DNA of 20,984 nt from JAYEMH01 sp034717985 [NCBI: Candidatus Ratteibacteria bacterium] (GTDB lineage: Bacteria > CAZDME01 > JAYEMH01), in assembly GCA_034717985.1 (NCBI GenBank), contig JAYEMH010000048.1:1-20984 (forward strand). Direction: 5' to 3'. Below, one piece after another: positions 15,218-20,984 of the stretch (position 1 is its first letter; the number at the start of each line of letters is the position of its first letter). The notes under the pieces were generated by a model. That model was not told the DNA's origin and ran no database searches. It was given only the letters and a program-made list of their open reading frames with translations. The position numbers and the translations under genes are program-made.

Positions 15218-15329
15218 TAGTCCATAGTCCACAGACCATAGTCCATAGATTAAAAAAACTCAAACATAAAATAATGTGCAAATCACATATTAGTCCATAG
15301 ACTGTACTTTCTTATTTTTTCTATGGACT
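15218..15329. repeat. Four AGTCCATAG units between DAHP synthase gene and hisC
   Basis: TAGTCCATAG occurs at 15218-15227, 15239-15248 and 15291-15300. CTATGGACT at 15321-15329 is the inverted fourth copy. A variant (GACCATAG) lies at 15234-15241. Copies three and four form a 9-pair hairpin with a 20-base loop. The inverted copy supplies the last codons of hisC (AGT CCA TAG: Ser, Pro, stop). A second small hairpin, ATGTG-CAAAT-CACAT, lies at 15274-15288. These could be a dispersed repeat or a control site ahead of the DAHP synthase gene. Confidence 0.65.
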
Positions 15330-16415
15330 GCTTTTAAAAAGCACTTTATCCAAAACCTCAATAAACTGCCGGTTGTGGTTTGGCTTTCCAATCGTCAGCC
15401 GAATATAATTTTCCAGATGATATTCTTTAAGCGGACGGACAATAATGCCCTTCTTGAGCATTCTTTCAAAAACTTCTTCACCACTCAGCGGCATTTCCAT
15501 TAAAATGAAATTTGCCTCGGTAGGAATGCAATTTATGCCTCTTTTTCGGAGAGCCCGGTATAAATATTTGCGTCCGGTTTGAATCAGCTTTTTTGTCTTA
15601 GCTAAAAATTCCGCATCCTCTAAAGCGGCCGCCGCTGCCATCTGGGCTAATTTGTTTACGTTAAACGGTTCACGCATTTTATTAAGGTAGCCGATAATTT
15701 CTTTTGAACCGGCCCCGTAGCCGATTCGAAGACCGGCTAACCCATAGGCCTTAGAAAAACTTCTCAGCATCACAAGATTCGGCCTTTCTTTAATTAAATT
15801 TATCGTCTCCGGATAAGACGGGGAATCGACAAGTTCGGCATAGGCTTCGTCAAAAACAACCAGCACTGACTGCGGAATTTCCTGCAGAAATTTATTCATT
15901 TCATCCCGGGTAATTATCGTTCCGGTTGGATTGTTCGGATTAGCGATAAAAATTAATTTAGTGTTTTTTGTTAACGCTTTCGCCATGGCGGAAAGGTCAT
16001 AACGGAAATCTTTAAGTTTAACCAGGACAACCTGTCCCCCGAATTTTTTAATTACCAAAGGGTAGATAACAAAAGACGGCCAGCCGATTATCGCCTCATC
16101 CCCTTCATCCAAAAATGTGGCCGCCATCAGCATAACGATTTCATCGGAGCCGTTCCCAATCACAAAACAATCCTTATCCAAATCCCATTTTTTTTCAAGC
16201 GCACTTTTTAAATAAAAGCAATTCCCGTCCGGATAGTGATTGATTTCACCGAGATTTTTTCTAACCGCCGCCAGGGCTTTAGGCGAGGGGCCGAGGGGAT
16301 TTTCATTAGAGGCCATTTTCACAACCTCTTCCAGCGCCATCTCTCTTTTTACTTCTTCAATCGGCTTGCCGGCTCGATACGGCTCTATGTCATCCAAATT
16401 CTTTTTATTGGCCAT
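15321..16415 (-). CDS. hisC: Histidinol-phosphate / aromatic aminotransferase (HisC-like)
   Basis: This 364-residue fold-type I PLP aminotransferase matches the HisC family. ASNENPLGPSP lies at 35-45, NGSDEI at 88-93, IANPNNPTGT at 157-166, FDEAY at 188-192, and SFSKAYGLAGLRIGY holds the PLP lysine Lys222 and Arg230. HisC enzymes use histidinol phosphate, but close relatives also transaminate phenylpyruvate, hydroxyphenylpyruvate or prephenate. Placement between pheA and the DAHP synthase and tyrA genes, with no other his gene near, argues for the final step of Phe/Tyr synthesis here, perhaps alongside histidine synthesis. The ATG at 16415 has only a weak AGAG site and follows pheA by 18 bases. 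Its stop codon lies within the AGTCCATAG repeat. Confidence 0.93.
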   Translation of the reverse strand: MANKKNLDDIEPYRAGKPIEEVKREMALEEVVKMASNENPLGPSPKALAAVRKNLGEINHYPDGNCFYLKSALEKKWDLDKDCFVIGNGSDEIVMLMAATFLDEGDEAIIGWPSFVIYPLVIKKFGGQVVLVKLKDFRYDLSAMAKALTKNTKLIFIANPNNPTGTIITRDEMNKFLQEIPQSVLVVFDEAYAELVDSPSYPETINLIKERPNLVMLRSFSKAYGLAGLRIGYGAGSKEIIGYLNKMREPFNVNKLAQMAAAAALEDAEFLAKTKKLIQTGRKYLYRALRKRGINCIPTEANFILMEMPLSGEEVFERMLKKGIIVRPLKEYHLENYIRLTIGKPNHNRQFIEVLDKVLFKSSP

Positions 16416-16433
16416 CTTTTTCTCTTAAATCAT

Positions 16434-17492
16434 TTAATTTCTCGGGTATGAACCTAAAATTTTTAAATATCGGCACTCCCGTTCTAATTCTTTAAGCGCT
16501 TTTTTTACCCTAACATCCATCAGGTGTCCGTCTAAATCAACAAAGAATATATAATCCCATGCCTTTTTCCGGGAAGGCCGGGATTCAATTTTGGTTAAAT
16601 TAATCTTATTCAAAGCAAAGGGTTTAAGCATTCGGTAAAGCGCGCCCGGACGGTCTTTAATTGAAAACATTAATGAGGTCCTATCCCTTCCGGTGGATTT
16701 AGCCAGAGTTTTCCCGATAACCAGGAAACGGGTAACATTACCCGCCACATCCTCAATTTTCTCGGCGGCAATATTTAAATCATAAATTAAAGACGCTAAC
16801 TTACTGGCAATGGCGGCAGCATCTTTTTCCCGGCGGGATTTCCTGGCCCCTTCGGAGGTGCTGGCTGCCTCAACAAGTTTTGCATTGGGGAGATTATCCT
16901 CCAGCCAATTCCGGCACTGGGCAATCGCCTGACGGTTAGAGTAAATCTTCCGAATTTTTCCTGTCGGGGTATTGCTGAGCAGATAATGGGAAACATCCAG
17001 GAAAATCTCCGCGCAGACGACTAAATCCGAATCAACAAACATATCCAGGGTATGATTAACCGCACCTTCGGTGGAATTTTCAATCGGAACGACGGCATAA
17101 TCGGCCCGGCCTTTAGTAACTTCGGCAAAACAGTCCTTGATACTGCGTGCCGGAATGTATTTAGATTGGACGCCGAATTTCTCCCTGGCCGCCATATGGG
17201 TAAACGTCGCCTGGGGGCCGAGATAAGAAATAGATAAAGGCTTCTCTAAGGCCAGAGAATTAGCCATAATCTCTTTATAAATAGATTTGAGGGCCGGCGA
17301 AGACATCGGGCCTTTGTTCTTTTTTATTAATTTCCGGTAGACACTCTGCTCGCGTTCCGGAACATAAATATCCTTACCCTGGCGCTTTTTCAAGCTGCCG
17401 ATTTCAATAACCATTCTGGCTCTTTCGTTAATCAGCTGAATAATTCCGGCATCAATCTTGTCGATTTTTTGACGCAAATCTTCTAATGACAT
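16434..17492 (-). CDS. pheA: Bifunctional chorismate mutase / prephenate dehydratase
   Basis: The 352 residues carry three modules. An AroQ-type chorismate mutase spans 1-84 (Arg7, Arg25, Lys36, VPEREQSV). A prephenate dehydratase spans about 86-262 (YLGPQATFTHMAA, VPIENSTEGAV, then VTRFLVIG with the Thr-Arg-Phe motif at 254-256). An ACT domain spans about 272-350 (GALYRML, ESRPSRKKAWDYIFFVD), where phenylalanine binds to inhibit the enzyme. All key motifs are intact. It converts chorismate to prephenate and on to phenylpyruvate. The gene starts inside the end of scpB (41-base overlap), with GGAGG about 9 bases before the ATG at 17492. HisC-like transaminase follows directly and could complete Phe synthesis. 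Confidence 0.96.
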   Translation of the reverse strand: MSLEDLRQKIDKIDAGIIQLINERARMVIEIGSLKKRQGKDIYVPEREQSVYRKLIKKNKGPMSSPALKSIYKEIMANSLALEKPLSISYLGPQATFTHMAAREKFGVQSKYIPARSIKDCFAEVTKGRADYAVVPIENSTEGAVNHTLDMFVDSDLVVCAEIFLDVSHYLLSNTPTGKIRKIYSNRQAIAQCRNWLEDNLPNAKLVEAASTSEGARKSRREKDAAAIASKLASLIYDLNIAAEKIEDVAGNVTRFLVIGKTLAKSTGRDRTSLMFSIKDRPGALYRMLKPFALNKINLTKIESRPSRKKAWDYIFFVDLDGHLMDVRVKKALKELERECRYLKILGSYPRN

Positions 17493-18021
17493 CTTCTTCT
17501 ACCTCCTTCAATTCCTCAATTTCAGGAAGATCCGCTAAGGCCTTAAGGCCAAAACTATCCAAAAAACGGTTGGTGGTGCGGTAAATCAAGGGACGACCCG
17601 GAACGGGCTTGCGGCCGACTACCTGAATTAATCTTTTCTCCAGCAAACTATGTGTTACCCCGTCGGCATTGACACCGCGAACCGCCTCGATTTCTGCCCG
17701 GGTAATCGGCTGTTTATAAGCGATAATCGCCAGGGTCTCTAAGGCCTGCCGGCTGATTATATTTTTCTTCTGGGCGGAAAAAAGTTTTTTCAGCCACGGG
17801 GCAAACCTGGGCAAAGTGGTAATCCGAAACCCGCCGCCTACTTCAATAATTTGAAAATTACGTCCATCTCCTTTATATTCCTCCTGGAGTTTAACCACCG
17901 CCTGCCGGATAATCTGCACATCCGTTTTATCCAGCACCTCTTTAATCTGCCGGATGGACAGGGGTTTACTTGAGGCAAACAGCAATGCTTCAATTATATT
18001 TTTAGTTTCAGCTGACTCCAT
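17452..18021 (-). CDS. scpB: Segregation and condensation protein B
   Basis: This 189-residue kleisin-associated protein works with ScpA and Smc in chromosome condensation and segregation. Two winged-helix units are visible: an N-terminal one (IIEALLFASSKPLSIRQIKEVL) and a second with the conserved RQALETLAIIAYKQPITRAE, IEAVRGVNADGV and GRPLIYRTTNRFLDSFGL blocks. The C-terminal 25 residues are acidic and overlap the start of pheA. The ATG at 18021 shares its A with the scpA stop codon (TAATG), so the two partners are translationally coupled. Confidence 0.95.
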   Translation of the reverse strand: MESAETKNIIEALLFASSKPLSIRQIKEVLDKTDVQIIRQAVVKLQEEYKGDGRNFQIIEVGGGFRITTLPRFAPWLKKLFSAQKKNIISRQALETLAIIAYKQPITRAEIEAVRGVNADGVTHSLLEKRLIQVVGRKPVPGRPLIYRTTNRFLDSFGLKALADLPEIEELKEVEEDVIRRFASKNRQD

Positions 18022-18758
18022 TAGTCCCGTCTTAAAATTCTTATTTCTCCGAAGAGCTTGCTCTGTCTGGCGAAAATCTTTCTTTGTTTTATCAACTCCA
18101 ATACCGCAAGGAAACTGACTATCGCCTCTAATCTGGAGGCCACATTCCTGAACAACTCGCTAAAAGCAAACTCCTTCCTCTGGCGAATTAAACTGAGCAG
18201 TTCGCCTATCTTTTCTTTAACCGTCACCGAACTGCGGGTAATCTCTCTAAAAGGCTCCTTGCCTACTTCATCTAAAACCTTGCGGAAAGCGGCAATCAAA
18301 CTGAAAAGGTCAGCTTCCAAAGTTTCATCTTCATCAGAAACTATACTGCTTTCCCCCCGGTCAAAAATTTCCCGGCGTCGGCTGGCTAATTCTCCCAGAT
18401 GTCCCGCCGCCTGTTTATACCGCTTATACTCCACCAGCGCCTCTATCAATTCCGCCCGGGGATCCCCTTCTTCATTTTCTTCAACGACAGCAATCTCTTT
18501 AGGCAGAAGCATTTTAGACTTTATATGCATTAAGGTCGCTGCCATAACCATAAATTCGCCGGCAACATCTAAATCCAACTCCTCCATCAATTTTAGATAT
18601 TCCAGATACTGACCGGTAATCCGGGAAATGGGGATATTATAAATATCAATTTCCTGAACTTTTATCAAATGAAGTAAAAGCTCAAGCGGCCCGGAGAAAG
18701 TATCTAACTCCACCCGGTAGCCTTCTTTTGATTTGGACAACCAAGGAAATCCCGCCAT
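18021..18758 (-). CDS. scpA: Segregation and condensation protein A
   Basis: This kleisin subunit of 245 residues bridges the Smc heads and binds ScpB. The N-terminal block YRVELDTFSGPLELLLHLI and the following EIDIYNIPISRITGQYLEYL are diagnostic. FMVMAATLMHIKSKMLLP follows, and the C-terminal winged helix (ETLEAD... VASRLEAIVSFLAVLELIKQRKI) binds the Smc cap. The central linker is acidic and less conserved, as usual. The ATG at 18758 begins 2 bases after the trpS stop codon. No smc gene is visible in the window. Confidence 0.95.
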   Translation of the reverse strand: MAGFPWLSKSKEGYRVELDTFSGPLELLLHLIKVQEIDIYNIPISRITGQYLEYLKLMEELDLDVAGEFMVMAATLMHIKSKMLLPKEIAVVEENEEGDPRAELIEALVEYKRYKQAAGHLGELASRRREIFDRGESSIVSDEDETLEADLFSLIAAFRKVLDEVGKEPFREITRSSVTVKEKIGELLSLIRQRKEFAFSELFRNVASRLEAIVSFLAVLELIKQRKIFARQSKLFGEIRILRRD

Positions 18759-18760
18759 GT

Positions 18761-19744
18761 TTATACGAGCCCCATTTTTTTTCGAACCTCCTGCAGGGTG
18801 TCACCGGCAACTTTCCTGGCCAGGCACTTGCCTTTTTCCAAGATTTGAGATAACTCCTCAGGCCTTTCTTCCCATGTTTTCCGCCTGGCTCTAAAATCAG
18901 CCAAAAAAACAATCAGGGTTTCAGCCAGCATCTTCTTACATTCGGTGCAGCCCCTCAGTCCCTTTTTACAGGCATTTTCAATTTCTTCGGAGGCTGCCCG
19001 ATTAAAAATCTCCTGATAGGAAAATACGTTGCAAATACCGGGATGGCCCTTATCGGTTTTTCTAATCCGTTTGGGATCGGTAATCATACTTGTAACTTTT
19101 TTACTAATTGTCTCCGGGGAGTCGGCTAAAGCGATAAAATTATTATAGCTTTTACTCATCTTGCGGTTGTCTAATCCCAAAAGCTTGGGAGTTTCGGTTA
19201 AAATCGGTTCCGGCTCGGGAAAACTCTTTCCATAAAAATGATGGAAACGACGGACAATCTCCCGGGTCAATTCCAGATGAGGCAGCTGGTCATTCCCCAC
19301 CGGAACGGCATCGGCCTTATAAATAATAATATCGGCCGCCTGTAGAATGGGATAACCCAGATAAGCGTAAGTAGAAATATCCCGGGTTTTTAATTCCCTT
19401 AACTGTTCCTTATAAGTGGGACAGCGCTCCAGCCATGACAAAGGTGAAATCATGGAAAGCAGAAGATGCAGTTCGGCGTGTTCCTTGACCTCGGACTGGA
19501 TGAAAAAAGTCGCCTTTTCGGATTCAATCCCGACACTTAACCAATCCAGCAAACATTCCCTGATATTGGCCTTAATATCTTTGGGATTGGCGTATTCACT
19601 CATCAAAGCGTGCCAGTCGGCAATCATATAAAAACACTGGTAGTTATCCTGAAGCTCTACCCATTTCTTTAAGGCACCCAGCCAATGCCCCAGATGAAGC
19701 CGTCCTGTCGGCCTCATCCCGCTTAGAATTCGCTTTTTACTCAT
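18761..19744 (-). CDS. trpS: Tryptophan-tRNA ligase
   Basis: This class I synthetase of 327 residues charges tRNA-Trp. GMRPTGRLHLGHWLGAL holds HLGH at 17-20, and KMSKS is at 195-199 in LDNRKMSKSYNNF. DWHALMSEY and AYLGYPILQAADIIIY line the tryptophan site. GNDQLPHLELTREI is also standard. The ATG at 19744 has GGGAG upstream and lies 12 bases after the M50 peptidase gene. No attenuator or T-box is visible because the gene is internal to the operon. Confidence 0.96.
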   Translation of the reverse strand: MSKKRILSGMRPTGRLHLGHWLGALKKWVELQDNYQCFYMIADWHALMSEYANPKDIKANIRECLLDWLSVGIESEKATFFIQSEVKEHAELHLLLSMISPLSWLERCPTYKEQLRELKTRDISTYAYLGYPILQAADIIIYKADAVPVGNDQLPHLELTREIVRRFHHFYGKSFPEPEPILTETPKLLGLDNRKMSKSYNNFIALADSPETISKKVTSMITDPKRIRKTDKGHPGICNVFSYQEIFNRAASEEIENACKKGLRGCTECKKMLAETLIVFLADFRARRKTWEERPEELSQILEKGKCLARKVAGDTLQEVRKKMGLV

Positions 19745-19756
19745 ATCTTTGTCTCC

Positions 19757-20368
19757 CTACCCGACTAAAATTCTAAAAAGAATGCCCACCACCGAACCAA
19801 TTATTGCCCCAATCACCCCTAAAACCAACAGGGCAATTAATATCCACATTCCATAGGGCTGTATCCGGCTGTAAGAAATGGCCGCTTCCCGGGGCAATAA
19901 CCCGGAGAGAATCTGGTAGCCGTCTAACGGCGGTATCGGAATCAGATTAAAAACGGCCAGAACTAAATTAATCAGAATAACCTGAACGACAAAAATCTGG
20001 CTAATGGAACCAGCCACAATCATACCACTGCGTAAAATAAGGGCAAAGACCACGGCAGTTATAATATTAGCCGTCGGTCCGGCCAGACCGATCCAGAGCA
20101 TATCCTTTCTGGGATTACGCAGATTATAAGGGTTGACGGGCACCGGTTTCGCCCAGCCGAATATAAATGGCGAGCGGGTCAAAATTAAAAGCAGAGGAAG
20201 AACCACCGTCCCGATCGGGTCTATATGAGCTAAAGGGTTCATCGTCACCCGGCCCATCGCCCGGGCCGTTTTGTCACCCAATTTATCGGCCAGCCAGCCA
20301 TGAGAAGCCTCATGAACGGTTATGGCAATGGTGAAAGCGAGAATTTGTGCCACATAAACTAATAGCAT
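19757..20368 (-). CDS. Site-2-protease-like M50 membrane metallopeptidase
   Basis: This 203-residue integral membrane protein has about five hydrophobic segments. The first helix carries VHEASHGW (His19, Glu20, His23), the HExxH zinc site of M50 peptidases. The third ligand is in NLIPIPPLDGYQIL at 141-154 (Asp149). It belongs to the short, PDZ-less branch resembling Bacillus YwhC, not RseP or SpoIVFB. Such proteins cut transmembrane segments of other proteins, but substrates of the short branch are mostly unknown. The ATG at 20368 has only a weak upstream AGG. It is the first gene of the long operon. The nearest promoter candidate would place the transcript start almost at the ATG. Confidence 0.9.
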   Translation of the reverse strand: MLLVYVAQILAFTIAITVHEASHGWLADKLGDKTARAMGRVTMNPLAHIDPIGTVVLPLLLILTRSPFIFGWAKPVPVNPYNLRNPRKDMLWIGLAGPTANIITAVVFALILRSGMIVAGSISQIFVVQVILINLVLAVFNLIPIPPLDGYQILSGLLPREAAISYSRIQPYGMWILIALLVLGVIGAIIGSVVGILFRILVG

Positions 20369-20376
20369 ATATAGCG

Positions 20377-20405
20377 CCTATATCATTGATTGTCTAGGTT
20401 GTCAC
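20377..20405 (-). promoter_or_regulatory. Candidate promoter of the 13-gene operon
   Basis: On the minus strand GTGACA (20405-20400) matches five of six -35 positions. TATAGG (20382-20377), a four-of-six -10 box, follows after 17 bases. The transcript would begin near 20370, giving a leaderless or nearly leaderless mRNA for the M50 gene. The weak -10 box keeps confidence low. Confidence 0.35.
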
Positions 20406-20424
20406 GAAACTCGTTCCAGCCTAT

Positions 20425-20505
20425 GATTACACAGATTTTTAAAAACCTCCCTGCCGCTAAACAGGGCTTACGCAGATTTATCGACGGGAAGTAATCTGTG
20501 TAATC
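20425..20505. repeat. 13-base inverted repeat GATTACACAGATT / AATCTGTGTAATC
   Basis: The left arm is at 20425-20437 and the right arm at 20493-20505, a perfect match around 55 bases that contain a small CCCTG/CAGGG hairpin (20449-20466). The motif recurs in weaker form near 4852-4880. It lies upstream of the operon's first gene and could be a dispersed repeat. No coding frame in it is convincing. Confidence 0.6.
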
Positions 20506-20525
20506 TAACTTAATCGCTGTAATCA

Positions 20526-20554
20526 AGAGATTTCTGGGTTTTCCAGAAATCTCT
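20526..20554. repeat. Perfect 12-pair hairpin, relative of the element at 528-555
   Basis: AGAGATTTCTGG (20526-20537) pairs perfectly with CCAGAAATCTCT (20543-20554) around a GTTTT loop. Read on the minus strand, 28 bases (20553-20526) match 555-528 at 24 positions. No T-run follows on either strand, so it is not a clear terminator here. Confidence 0.65.
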
Positions 20555-20604
20555 GTGTATGGTATCATCAATTAAAGCCCCTGTCAACGTTTTTCCCGGC
20601 CAAT

Positions 20605-20637
20605 AAAAAACCCCCGGGCAACAGTACTGCCCGGGGG
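20605..20637 (-). terminator. Strong intrinsic terminator of the porin-like gene
   Basis: On the minus strand CCCCCGGGCA (20637-20628) and TGCCCGGGGG (20620-20611) form a perfect 10-pair GC-rich stem with a 7-base loop, followed directly by six T (20610-20605). It lies 18 bases after the stop codon at 20656. Confidence 0.93.
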
Positions 20638-20655
20638 CTTGAAACTGAAATAGAG

Positions 20656-20984
20656 TTAGAACTTCACCTTGCAAGAACCAGTAACAGCAGTTGTTCCATC
20701 AGCGCCAGCGCAAGATTTCTTAAAAATATCGCCCGGGAAATAATGGGCCACGCCTAAACCGAGAATTACATCATCAGTGTACTTGTAAGTCACGGTTAAA
20801 TCCAATTCATTGCCAAGGTCCTCGTTAGTGTTGACCGCACTATTGGCCACATAACGGTCCTCATCGGCAATGTAATGGTAAAAGGCGAGAGAAATATTCA
20901 GTGGTTCGATGGGATCAAATCCACCGGCGACTTTCAGAATATGGGCATTGCTCATGACGTATTCTTTGAAAATTTCGCCATAAA
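20656..20984 (-). CDS. C-terminal part of an outer-membrane beta-barrel (alginate-export/porin-like)
   Basis: The frame is open from the right edge, so the start lies outside the window and about 109 C-terminal residues are visible. Alternating hydrophobic strands separated by turns appear as LNISLAFYHYIAD, NELDLTVTYKYTDDVILGLGVAHYFPGD and a last strand ending in KVKF. A final aromatic residue is the usual signal for insertion by the BAM complex. The wording of the penultimate strands (GNELDLTVTYKYTDD, then HYFPGDIFKK) resembles the end of alginate-export (Alginate_exp) family proteins. A Met at 20955 is internal and need not be the start. Two Cys in the last loop (SCAGADG... GSC) may form a disulfide. 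Its own strong terminator separates it from the operon to the left. Confidence 0.75.
   Translation of the reverse strand, partial: YGEIFKEYVMSNAHILKVAGGFDPIEPLNISLAFYHYIADEDRYVANSAVNTNEDLGNELDLTVTYKYTDDVILGLGVAHYFPGDIFKKSCAGADGTTAVTGSCKVKF

Noticed and set aside
15218-15248. CRISPR-like array
   Set aside because: Units are only 9-10 bases, spacing is irregular and no cas genes are near.
15274-15288. ATGTG-CAAAT-CACAT as a CRP/FNR-type operator
   Set aside because: The half-sites resemble TGTGA/TCACA, but the spacing is too short for a CRP site; kept only as a small hairpin.
15202-15320. Riboswitch or T-box leader ahead of the DAHP synthase gene
   Set aside because: No specifier-loop, T-box or aptamer-like conserved core is visible; the sequence is explained by short repeats.
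18058-18612. 184-residue plus-strand open frame
   Set aside because: It is the antisense shadow of scpA; the sequence is Ser-rich and low in complexity, while scpA carries clear family motifs.

Overview
The window looks like a chromosomal stretch from an uncultivated Gram-negative bacterium. An outer-membrane type beta-barrel ends in Phe at the right edge, and there is a class A penicillin-binding protein and a full set of bacterial housekeeping genes. The gene order (pheA-hisC-DAHP synthase-tyrA-aroA-cmk-plsC-ispH-rpsA), the many short intergenic palindromes and a secreted protein with an N-terminal arginine-rich signal region all resemble Candidatus Omnitrophota-type genomes. That placement rests on recollection of style, not on a search.

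Left edge (1-2.8 kb): the tail of a probable transposase and its terminal repeats are followed by a stand-alone two-helix membrane protein gene with a near-consensus promoter and its own terminator. A leftward cluster then runs tyrS, nnrE and an acyl-CoA synthetase gene, transcribed from about 4.1 kb down to 0.5 kb.

Middle (4.1-6.1 kb): an AT-rich, CCGG-poor island. It carries a secreted or membrane-anchored protein with an HELGH motif that stops just after the motif, a 470-base spacer packed with hairpin repeats, and a rightward two-gene toxin-antitoxin-like pair (PIN-domain protein, then a 57-residue partner) with its own candidate promoter. A rightward PBP1A-type peptidoglycan synthase gene follows and collides tail-to-tail with rpsA, the two ends overlapping inside a palindrome.

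Right two thirds (8.3-20.4 kb): thirteen genes on the minus strand, mostly touching or overlapping: M50 peptidase, trpS, scpA, scpB, pheA, hisC, DAHP synthase, tyrA, aroA, cmk, plsC, ispH, rpsA. They combine chromosome segregation (ScpAB), entry to the shikimate pathway and its exit to Phe and Tyr (DAHP synthase, EPSP synthase, PheA, TyrA, a HisC-like aminotransferase), Trp charging, CMP phosphorylation, phosphatidate and isoprenoid synthesis, and ribosomal protein S1. The one real gap in the run (119 bases before the DAHP synthase gene) holds repeated AGTCCATAG units.

No tRNA, rRNA, CRISPR array or riboswitch was recognised. No clearly new multi-gene system was found. The most unusual signal is a set of small palindromic elements that sit inside gene ends: one supplies the last nine codons and the terminator of the acyl-CoA synthetase gene, another the stop codon of hisC, and a cluster of three encodes part of the N-terminus of the HELGH protein.
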